Positions 6,640-13,024 of a stretch of 18,952 nt of DNA are shown here, one piece after another; position 1 is the stretch's first letter; every line of letters begins with the position of its first letter. The translations under genes and the position numbers were made by a program. The notes beneath the pieces were generated by a model, which saw only the letters and a program-made list of their open reading frames with translations, had not been told where the DNA came from and ran no database searches. Where the stretch lies: NCBI GenBank assembly GCA_902496005.1, contig CABUZI010000026.1:1-18952 (forward strand), in the 5' to 3' direction. Source of the DNA: an uncultured Collinsella sp. (GTDB lineage Bacteria; Actinomycetota; Coriobacteriia; Coriobacteriales; Coriobacteriaceae).

Positions 6640-9522
6640 ATGACGCTACTGTATTTCCTTACCCTGTTTCCGCTGGTACCGGCGCTGGGCATGCTGCTCG
6701 CGCGCGGTGACCGCGCCCGCGATGCGGTGGGGCTTGTAGGCTCCGGCATTATTATGGCGGTGACAGTTGTAGTCGCCGTCTTGTTTTTTGGCACGGGTCC
6801 GCAGAGCTTTGAGGTTACCCCCGGCACCTCGCATGTGCTCTCGATCATCAGCTCCGCCATCGATGTCATCCTGTGCGCCGTCATCCTGTACAACGCGTAT
6901 AAATATAGGAACGCGCTCACCACGGTGCTCGGCATAGTCCAGCTGGTGGGCTCGCTCGCCTTTGCAGCCATGACGCTGCCCGCGGCCGAAGCCGTCACGG
7001 CGACGCCGCTCTACCTGGACTACATGAGCGTGATCATGGTCCTCGCCGTCGGTATCGTCGGCAGCCTGATCTGCGTGTATGCCCTGGGTTACATGAAGGA
7101 CTTCCAGGCCCATGACGAGCACGAGGCCGCGCTGCGCGGGCAGACCGCGCCCGACCGTCGCCCGCAGTTCCTGGCGCTTATGTTCCTGTTCCTCTCGGCC
7201 ATGTTCGTCATCGTGACGAGCGATAACCTTGAGTGGCTGTTCTGCGGCTGGGAAATCACCACCGTGTGCTCGTTCCTCATGATTGGCTACACGCGCACGC
7301 CCGAGGCCATCAAGAACGCCTTCACCCAGATCATCCTCAACATGCTGGGCGGCATCGCGTTTTTGGTCGGACTCATGTACCTGCACGTTAACGGCATGCC
7401 GCTGACCATCTCGGGCATGATCGAGCTTTCCGGCGCCGGCACCGCGCAGTCCGCGCTGCTGGTGATGCCGGTCATCTTGCTATCGCTCGCCGCCCTTACC
7501 AAGGCCGCACAGATGCCGTTCCACACTTGGCTGCTTGGCGCCATGGTTGCCCCCACGCCCACGAGCGCCCTGCTGCACTCGTCAACCATGGTCAAAGCCG
7601 GCGTGTTCCTGATGGTCAAGCTGAGCCCGCTCTATGCCATCTATCCCGTGACCGGCTTTATGGTCACGAGTGTGGGTGCCATCACGTTTTTGCTCGCGGC
7701 CCTCATGGCCATCTCGCAGAGCAACGCCAAACGCGTGCTCGCGTACTCCACTATTTCCAACTTGGGCCTCATCAGTGCCTGCCTGGGCGTCGGCGCGCCC
7801 GAGGCCGTGTGGGCAGCCATCTTCCTGATCCTGTTCCACACGGTGGCCAAGTCGCTGCTGTTCCTGTGCGTGGGCACCGCCGAGCATCATATCGGCAGCC
7901 GCGATATCGAGGACATGGACGGTATGTTCAGCCGCATGCCGCACCTGACGCGCCTGATGATGCTGGGCATCATGGGCATGTTTGTGGCGCCGTTTGGCAT
8001 GCTCGTGTCCAAGTGGGGCGCCCTGGTGGCGTTTGCGCAGACCGGCAACGTGCTCATGATCATGGTGCTGGCCTTTGGCTCGGCCGCGACGTTTTACTTC
8101 TGGGGCAAGTGGCTTGCCAAGCTTTCGGGCGTCGACCCCACGGCTCAAAACGTTGAGGTCAATGTCCATAAGACCGAATGGATGGCGCTCAACACCATCG
8201 CCGCGCTGCTGATTCTGTGCTGCGTGGCGTTCCCGGTTATCTCGAGCGGTCTGGTGTCGCCTTACTTGGCCATGGTGTTTGGCCGCGTGCCGTACGTTAT
8301 TGGCAAGGACGCCATGTATCTGATGGTGGTTATCGTGGCGTTTATCGCCGTGGTGCTGCTGACTTCATTCCGCGTGAGCAACAAGCCGCACGTAAACGTA
8401 TATCTTTCGGGTGTGGGAACCGACAAATATCGCCATTTCCGCGGCTCGATGGGACACGAGGTGAAGGCCGAAAAGCGCAATTGGTACTCGGAGGACGCCC
8501 TTGGCGAGAAGCGTATTGGCCCCGCGGGTAGCGTCGTGTGCTGCAGCATTATCTTGTTTGCGCTGCTGTGTTGCGCGTGGATTGGGCCCGAGAGGCTTGC
8601 CATGAGCGCGCCATCGGTGCTGCGCGGCAAGTATTTCGAAGGTTCGGGCGTCGTGGGCATCTTTATTGGTACCGTGGTGTTTGCCCTGCTGGCGCCTTTG
8701 GCTGGTGGCCTGATCGACGGCGTTGACCGCAAGCTTTCGGCCCGCATGCAGGGCCGTGTGGGTCCGCGCCTGCTGCAGCCCTTCTACGACGTTGCCAAGC
8801 TGCTGCGCAAGGCTCCCGCCAGCGTAAACACCATGGACGATACCTACATGGCGTGCGCGCTCATCTTTACCGTCGTGGGCGGCGGCATCTTTGTGTCGGG
8901 CTCCAACACGCTGCTGTGCGCCTTTATGGTTACGCTAGCCGCGATCTTTGTGGTGTTGGCGTCCGCCTCGACGCAAAGCCCGTTTGCCCAGGTTGGCGCC
9001 GATCGTGAGTTGCTGCAGGTTATGAGTTACGAGCCCGCCGTTCTGCTGATGAGCGTGGGCCTGTACCTTGCTACCGACAGCTTTGATTCCATCGCCGCGA
9101 CGGGGCAGTCGGCCCCCATCATCGTGTACAGCGCGCCCATTTTCCTGGCGCTGCTCGCGGTGCTTACCATCAAGCTGCGCAAGTCGCCGTTTGACCTTTC
9201 GTACTCGCATCACGCGCATCAGGAGATTGTCCAGGGCGTCGCCACCGAGATGAGCGGCGGCACGCTGGCCAAGATGACCCTTATGCACTGGTGCGAGACC
9301 GTGCTGTTTTTGATGTGGGTGGGCATGTTCTTTGTTTGGGACAACCCCGTGAGCTGGGTGGTTGCCCTGGTCGTGATGGCCGCGACGTATTTTGTCGAGG
9401 TCCTGATCGACAACACCTTCGCACGTAGCACCTGGCGCAGCTGCTTTAGGCTCGGATGGGGCGTGGCGCTGGTGTTTGGCCTGCTCAACCTTATGCCCAT
9501 CCTCGTCGACGTATTTATTTAG
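6640..9522 (+). CDS. echA-echB: Ech-type [NiFe] hydrogenase membrane subunit, EchA-EchB fusion
   Basis: A 960-residue polytopic membrane protein made of two normally separate subunits. Residues 1-~640 are the NuoL/EchA-like ion-translocating subunit, with conserved charged residues Glu205 (LFCGWEITTVCSF), Lys288 (LTKAAQMPFHTWLLGAM), Lys319 (HSSTMVKAGVFL) and Lys404 (HTVAKSLLFL). Residues ~660-960 are the NuoH/EchB-like anchor subunit: GLIDGVDRKLSARMQGRVGP then LLQPFYDVAKLL near 700, ADRELLQVMSYEPAVLL near 790, and KLRKSPFDLSYSHHAHQEIV followed by TEMSGG near 850. The combined length matches EchA plus EchB, and the frame is uninterrupted across the junction (about 8400-8660). In Ech complexes these subunits couple electron flow from ferredoxin to proton reduction with ion export. 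First gene of the operon; the ATG at 6640 has GGGGGAG 7 bases upstream. Confidence 0.93.
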   Translation: MTLLYFLTLFPLVPALGMLLARGDRARDAVGLVGSGIIMAVTVVVAVLFFGTGPQSFEVTPGTSHVLSIISSAIDVILCAVILYNAYKYRNALTTVLGIVQLVGSLAFAAMTLPAAEAVTATPLYLDYMSVIMVLAVGIVGSLICVYALGYMKDFQAHDEHEAALRGQTAPDRRPQFLALMFLFLSAMFVIVTSDNLEWLFCGWEITTVCSFLMIGYTRTPEAIKNAFTQIILNMLGGIAFLVGLMYLHVNGMPLTISGMIELSGAGTAQSALLVMPVILLSLAALTKAAQMPFHTWLLGAMVAPTPTSALLHSSTMVKAGVFLMVKLSPLYAIYPVTGFMVTSVGAITFLLAALMAISQSNAKRVLAYSTISNLGLISACLGVGAPEAVWAAIFLILFHTVAKSLLFLCVGTAEHHIGSRDIEDMDGMFSRMPHLTRLMMLGIMGMFVAPFGMLVSKWGALVAFAQTGNVLMIMVLAFGSAATFYFWGKWLAKLSGVDPTAQNVEVNVHKTEWMALNTIAALLILCCVAFPVISSGLVSPYLAMVFGRVPYVIGKDAMYLMVVIVAFIAVVLLTSFRVSNKPHVNVYLSGVGTDKYRHFRGSMGHEVKAEKRNWYSEDALGEKRIGPAGSVVCCSIILFALLCCAWIGPERLAMSAPSVLRGKYFEGSGVVGIFIGTVVFALLAPLAGGLIDGVDRKLSARMQGRVGPRLLQPFYDVAKLLRKAPASVNTMDDTYMACALIFTVVGGGIFVSGSNTLLCAFMVTLAAIFVVLASASTQSPFAQVGADRELLQVMSYEPAVLLMSVGLYLATDSFDSIAATGQSAPIIVYSAPIFLALLAVLTIKLRKSPFDLSYSHHAHQEIVQGVATEMSGGTLAKMTLMHWCETVLFLMWVGMFFVWDNPVSWVVALVVMAATYFVEVLIDNTFARSTWRSCFRLGWGVALVFGLLNLMPILVDVFI

Positions 9523-9534
9523 GAGGCGGCATCC

Positions 9535-10137
9535 ATGGATCATAAAATGTCGCGCTCGCCGTGGGTTATTCATTACGACGGCTCGAGCTGCAACGGATGC
9601 GATATCGAGGTGCTGGCCTCGCTCACGCCACTGTTTGATGCGGAGCGCTTTGGCGTGGTCAACACCGGCAACCCCAAGCATGCGGACATCTTTTTGGTGA
9701 CGGGGTCGGTCAATGCCCAGAACCTGCCCGTCGTGCGCCAGATTTACAACCAGATGCTCGAGCCCAAGTGCGTGGTGGCGTGCGGCGTCTGCGCGTGTTC
9801 GGGCGGCGTGTTCCGCGATGCCTACAACGTGATCGGCGGCGTGGACCGCGCGATTCCCGTGGACGTGTACGCGCCCGGGTGCGCCATTCGCCCCGAGACG
9901 GTGATCGATGCCATCGTGGAGGCGTGTGGCATCCTGGACCAGAAGGAGGCCGTGATGCGCGCCGGCGGCGACCCGCTTACCGTGGGCGGTGCCGCTACTT
10001 GGGACGGTGGCGTTGAGCTGGGCGAGGACGGGTTTGTGGCTGCGGGGGCCGGGGCCGGGGCCGTCGCCGGTGACGGCGTCGAGGTCAACGTGTCCACCAG
10101 GTCCGCCGCGCCCGCCGCTGCAAAGGAGGCCGAGTAA
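9535..10137 (+). CDS. echC: Ech hydrogenase small subunit (NuoB-like, 4Fe-4S)
   Basis: A 200-residue small subunit that carries the proximal 4Fe-4S cluster passing electrons to the Ni-Fe site of the large subunit. Cysteines are Cys19 and Cys22 (SCNGCDIE), Cys83 within ACGVCACSGG, and Cys116 (APGCAIRPE), the NuoB/EchC pattern. The conserved domain ends near residue 145. After it comes a Gly/Ala-rich tail (GAGAGAVAGDG, ending AAPAAAKEAE) that is not expected for this family. A perfect AGGAGG (9521-9526) overlaps the stop codon of the preceding gene and lies 8 bases before the ATG. The stop overlaps the next ATG by one base (TAATG), which suggests translational coupling. Confidence 0.94.
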   Translation: MDHKMSRSPWVIHYDGSSCNGCDIEVLASLTPLFDAERFGVVNTGNPKHADIFLVTGSVNAQNLPVVRQIYNQMLEPKCVVACGVCACSGGVFRDAYNVIGGVDRAIPVDVYAPGCAIRPETVIDAIVEACGILDQKEAVMRAGGDPLTVGGAATWDGGVELGEDGFVAAGAGAGAVAGDGVEVNVSTRSAAPAAAKEAE

Positions 10138-10853
10138 TGCAAAAGGCTATCTATACCATCGTCGGGATCGACGAGCTCCTGTCGCATGTCCAGGCGCTCA
10201 AGGGCGTTGGCGCGCGCTTTGTGCAGATGCACGCCGAACGCAACGTCGACGACGGCACGTATCGCCTTGTCTATACATTTATCAACGTTCGTGCTGCTCA
10301 GGAGCATATTGTGCAGGACGGCAACTATGCGATCGAAAACCTGGTGGTTGAGGGAATTGATCAGTACCAGGAGATTCCGTCTATCAGTTCGTACTATCCG
10401 GCGGTATTCCCGTTTGAAAACGAGGCCCACGACCTGTTTGGTCTTGCCATTACCGACATGCAGATCGACTTTAAGGGCTTTTTCTACCAGGTCTCGACTG
10501 CCGAGCCCATGAGCGTTATCACGCCCGAGGTGAAGGCCGCGCGCGAGAAAGCCATGAAGGTCCGTGCGGCTGCCGAGGCCAAGGCGCGCAAGGTCGCGGC
10601 CGAGAAGGCCGCCACGGCTGCGGCTGCTGCAGGGGAAGGCGCTGCGAGCGCCGGCGATGCCGCGGGCGTCGCTGCTCAGCCCGCTGCGACTGCCGGCTCC
10701 GATGCCCAGCATGACGATGCCGCTGCCAAGGCCGCGCTCAAGGCTGCCGAGATGGAGGCAAAGCTCGCTGCCATGGATCCCGAGAAAGCGGCCAAGGTCC
10801 GCGCGGCGCTTGCCGCCAAGGCCGCCCGCGACAAGCAGAAAAAGGAGGCGTAA
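10137..10853 (+). CDS. echD: Ech hydrogenase NuoC-like subunit with long Ala/Lys-rich C-terminal tail
   Basis: A 238-residue subunit. Residues 1-~125 match the NuoC/30-kDa-like subunit of group 4 hydrogenases, including SSYYPAVFPFENEAHDLFGL, the family signature, which sits between the membrane module and the catalytic subunits. From about residue 130 to the end the chain becomes an Ala/Lys/Glu-rich, charged, probably helical or disordered tail (AKARKVAAEKAATAAAAA; ALKAAEMEAKLAAMDPEKAA; ending KKEA) that nearly doubles the usual length. No metal-binding residues are visible in the tail. AAAGGAGG (10122-10129) lies 7 bases before the ATG, which overlaps the previous stop. Confidence 0.9.
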   Translation: MQKAIYTIVGIDELLSHVQALKGVGARFVQMHAERNVDDGTYRLVYTFINVRAAQEHIVQDGNYAIENLVVEGIDQYQEIPSISSYYPAVFPFENEAHDLFGLAITDMQIDFKGFFYQVSTAEPMSVITPEVKAAREKAMKVRAAAEAKARKVAAEKAATAAAAAGEGAASAGDAAGVAAQPAATAGSDAQHDDAAAKAALKAAEMEAKLAAMDPEKAAKVRAALAAKAARDKQKKEA

Positions 10854-10858
10854 GGTCC

Positions 10859-11947
10859 ATGGCTCATCGCTCCGTAATTCCGTTTGGCCCGCAGCACCCG
10901 GTGCTGCCCGAGCCGCTTCATCTGGACCTAGTGATCGAGGACGACCGCGTCATCGAAGCAATTCCGCAGATCGGCTTTGTGCACCGCGGACTCGAGAAGC
11001 TCACCGAAAAGCGCGATATGCATCAGTTTGGCTACATCGCCGAGCGCATCTGCGGCATCTGCGCCGTGGGCCATAGCTGTGGCTACGCCAGCGCCTGCGA
11101 GCGCATGCTCGGCATCGAGGTGCCTGGTCGCGTGCAGTATATCCGCACCATTCTGCATGAGCTTTCGCGCATTCACTCGCACCTGCTGTGGCTGGGCCTG
11201 CTCGCCGATGCCTTTGGCTTTGAGGCGCTGTTCTATCGTTCGTGGACGCTGCGCGAGCAGATTCTCAAGATCTTTGAGAGCACTTGCGGCGGTCGCGTGA
11301 TTCTGTCGATTAACGAGATTGGCGGCCTTAAACACGACATTGAGGATTCCGAGCTGGCGGGTATTGTCCAGACGCTCGACGCTATGCGCCCTGACTACGA
11401 GGCCGTGGTGCATACATTTTTGGACGACAATAGCTGCGGCGAGCGCCTGCATAGCGTGGGCGTGATCAGCAAGAAGGACGCGCTGGATCTGTCGATGGTC
11501 GGCCCGTTCGGTCGCGCCTCGGGCGTGGATTATGACGTGCGCATGTTCGGTGACGGTGCCTATGCGGACTTGGCTGCGTTTGAGCCGATTGTTGCCACCG
11601 ATGGCGACTGTTATGCCCGCTGCCAGGTGCGTTGTGCCGAGGTTACGCAGGCCATGGACATTATCAAGGAGCTTGTCGGCAAGATTCCGCACGACGGTAT
11701 CGGCGGGCGTACCAAGCTCACGCCGGCCGACGGCGCGCGCGGCGAGGTTGTGATTGAACAGCCGCGCGGCGAGGCATATTACTATGTGCGCGGTAACGGC
11801 ACCAAGAACCTGGACCGTTTCCGCGTGCGCACGCCGACGTCGCAGAACCTGGCGGGTCTGACGCATGCGCTGCAGGGCGTGCTCCTTGCTAACGTGCCCA
11901 TGATTATCCTGACCATCGACCCCTGCATTAGCTGCACGGAAAGGTAG
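10859..11947 (+). CDS. echE: Ech hydrogenase large (catalytic) subunit, NuoD-like [NiFe]
   Basis: A 362-residue catalytic subunit holding the Ni-Fe centre where protons are reduced or H2 is oxidised. Both ligand pairs are present: Cys65/Cys68 (RICGICAVGHS) and Cys356/Cys359 (DPCISCTER at the C terminus). This separates it from complex I NuoD, which lacks these cysteines. Other family motifs are GPQHPVLPEP at the N terminus, GFVHRGLEKL, and FGRASGVDYDVR. The protein stops right after DPCISCTER, at the position where other hydrogenases are normally cut, so no C-terminal maturation peptide exists. AAAGGAGG (10841-10848) precedes the ATG by 10 bases, across the preceding stop codon. Confidence 0.96.
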   Translation: MAHRSVIPFGPQHPVLPEPLHLDLVIEDDRVIEAIPQIGFVHRGLEKLTEKRDMHQFGYIAERICGICAVGHSCGYASACERMLGIEVPGRVQYIRTILHELSRIHSHLLWLGLLADAFGFEALFYRSWTLREQILKIFESTCGGRVILSINEIGGLKHDIEDSELAGIVQTLDAMRPDYEAVVHTFLDDNSCGERLHSVGVISKKDALDLSMVGPFGRASGVDYDVRMFGDGAYADLAAFEPIVATDGDCYARCQVRCAEVTQAMDIIKELVGKIPHDGIGGRTKLTPADGARGEVVIEQPRGEAYYYVRGNGTKNLDRFRVRTPTSQNLAGLTHALQGVLLANVPMIILTIDPCISCTER

Positions 11948-11954
11948 GCGCGGC

Positions 11955-12296
11955 ATGAGTTTACTGACATTTGCCAAGACGGCCTTGGGCTCTATGGTCA
12001 AGCAGCCGGTAACGGTGTGCTATCCGCAGGAGAAGCTCGCGGCACCCGAGCGCCTGCGCGGGCATATCGTTAACGACATGAACGTGTGCATCTGCTGTGG
12101 CATGTGCGCGCGCCGCTGCCCGGCGGGCGCACTCGCGGTCGATCGCAAGGGCGGAACGTGGTCGATCGACCCGTATGCCTGTGTGGTGTGCGGCGAGTGC
12201 ATCGAAAGCTGTCCTAAACACTGCCTGAGCATGGACACCGCGCGCACTCCAGTCGCGGCGGACAAGACTCCCACAGTAGAAACCAAGCCGGAATAG
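11955..12296 (+). CDS. echF: Ech hydrogenase ferredoxin-like subunit (NuoI-like, 2x[4Fe-4S])
   Basis: A 113-residue electron-transfer subunit with two complete 4Fe-4S motifs, CICCGMCARRCP and CVVCGECIESCP, and the upstream LRGHIVNDMNVC segment typical of NuoI/EchF. It accepts electrons from reduced ferredoxin and hands them to the small subunit. The last ~20 residues form a Thr/Pro/Lys-rich tail. It is the last gene of the operon; the ATG lies 7 bp after the echE stop, with AAGG about 10 bases upstream as a weak ribosome site. A strong hairpin follows 32 bp after the stop. Confidence 0.94.
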   Translation: MSLLTFAKTALGSMVKQPVTVCYPQEKLAAPERLRGHIVNDMNVCICCGMCARRCPAGALAVDRKGGTWSIDPYACVVCGECIESCPKHCLSMDTARTPVAADKTPTVETKPE

Positions 12297-12328
12297 CGTT
12301 GGGATGGGGCTGGTATAGCGCTGGAATA

Positions 12329-12362
12329 GGGGCCGGTGGGGCAAAAATGCCCCACCGGCCCC
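12329..12362. terminator. GC-rich terminator hairpin at the end of the hydrogenase operon
   Basis: A perfect 14-bp stem (GGGGCCGGTGGGGC / GCCCCACCGGCCCC) with loop AAAAAT. A second short hairpin (CCGCGC-ttaaac-GCGCGG, 12361-12378) overlaps its end. No T tract follows, so it may work as a rho-dependent, processing or roadblock-type end rather than a classic intrinsic terminator. Confidence 0.75.
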
Positions 12363-12393
12363 GCGCTTAAACGCGCGGTTGGGCTGCCACGAA

Positions 12394-12546
12394 CAAAACT
12401 ATGCCGGATTACGGGGCTGGATTGCGAATCCCCAACCATACAGAAAATCGAAAAACAAAACCGCAGGTAGATAGCCTGCCGTTTTTCAAAAAAAGGCTGT
12501 ATGGATGAGGACTCCGACTTTAGCCCCGTAATCCGGCATAGTTTTG
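12394..12546. repeat. Structured inverted-repeat element A
   Basis: Outer arms of 25 bp (12394-12418 and 12522-12546, left arm beginning CAAAACTATGCCGG) are perfect inverted repeats 103 bp apart. Inside lies an 8-bp stem CCATACAG / CTGTATGG (12436-12443 and 12497-12504). At the centre is a hairpin AAAACCGCAGG / CCTGCCGTTTTT (12457-12467 and 12475-12486, one mismatch) with A-rich and T-rich flanks, like a bidirectional intrinsic terminator. The central hairpin is shared with element B, but the outer arms are unrelated. TGCCACGAA occurs just before the left arm (12385-12393), as it does at the left arm of element B. Confidence 0.92.
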
Positions 12547-12573
12547 AAATAGCACCATATCCGTAGCAGCCCT

Positions 12574-12613
12574 TGATCTCCCGTGGACAGAGGGAAACGG
12601 ATCATTTTTGCCT
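12574..12613 (+). repeat. 40-bp direct-repeat module, copy 1
   Basis: Begins TGATCTCCCGTGGACAGAGG and continues AAACGGATCATTTT. It matches the copy at 12812-12851 at 34 of 40 positions. It lies within an 8-bp inverted repeat GCAGCCCT / AGGGCTGC (12567-12574 and 12618-12625). The module ends are themselves inverted (TGATC... GGATCA). Confidence 0.85.
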
Positions 12614-12639
12614 CACGAGGGCTGCCGCGTGACCCGTCT

Positions 12640-12798
12640 GCCACGAAATGGGCCTATCTACTACGTTTAGGCGGCAGTCCTCGACCACGTCAAGTAATGC
12701 GAAATGAAAACCGCAGGTAGAACGCTTGCGGTTTTTCATGAAAAGCGGCTATGGTCGGGGTATCGAGTCAAACGTAGTAGATGGCCCGATTTCGTGGC
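12640..12798. repeat. Structured inverted-repeat element B
   Basis: Outer arms of 29 nt (12640-12668 and 12770-12798, left arm beginning GCCACGAAATGGGCC) pair over 28 bp with one single-base bulge on each side. A second stem CCTCGACCA / TGGTCGGGG (12679-12687 and 12752-12760) lies inside. The core hairpin ATGAAAACCGCA / TGCGGTTTTTCAT (about 12704-12739) has the same AAAACCGCAGGTAGA and GTTTTTCA sequences as element A. The overall architecture is the same as in element A, with different arm sequences. Confidence 0.92.
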
Positions 12799-12811
12799 GA
12801 GCGTTACCAAC

Positions 12812-12851
12812 TGATCCCCCGGGGACGGAGGAAAACGGATCATTTTGACCT
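12812..12851 (+). repeat. 40-bp direct-repeat module, copy 2
   Basis: Begins TGATCCCCCGGGGACGGAGG and continues AAACGGATCATTTT; it pairs with the copy at 12574-12613. Each copy follows one of the two inverted-repeat elements at a similar distance, so element plus module behaves as a tandem unit of roughly 240-250 bp. Confidence 0.85.
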
Positions 12852-12892
12852 GTTGGCTCCGAGTCGCACCCGTTTTCCTGCGAAAACTTTCG

Positions 12893-13007
12893 TGTCTCAA
12901 CTTCGGTGAGACATTTGTCTCACGCCCAAAATCAAATCTGGAACGTGTGTCACCTGCCCTAATTGTGTCTCATTTCGTAACTTTAGGCTGATGCAAGGTT
13001 TGAGACA
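12893..13007. promoter_or_regulatory. Five TGTCTCA boxes upstream of the pilin-like gene
   Basis: TGTCTCA occurs at 12893-12899, 12916-12922 and 12966-12972, and its complement TGAGACA at 12907-12913 and 13001-13007, all within 115 bp before the start codon. The first two form a hairpin with a cUUCGg tetraloop and one bulged A. The density suggests binding sites of a regulator or an RNA structure controlling the surface-protein gene. No well-matched promoter could be pinned down in this stretch. Confidence 0.6.
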
Positions 13008-13024
13008 GTGAGAAGGGAGACGCG

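Noticed and set aside
6640..12296. Respiratory complex I (nuo) operon
   Set aside because: The large subunit has both Ni-Fe CxxC pairs, and NuoE/F/G, A, J and K homologues are missing, so this is a hydrogenase.
12394..12860. Retron or group II intron
   Set aside because: No reverse transcriptase frame occurs in or near the structured elements; the region is non-coding on both strands.
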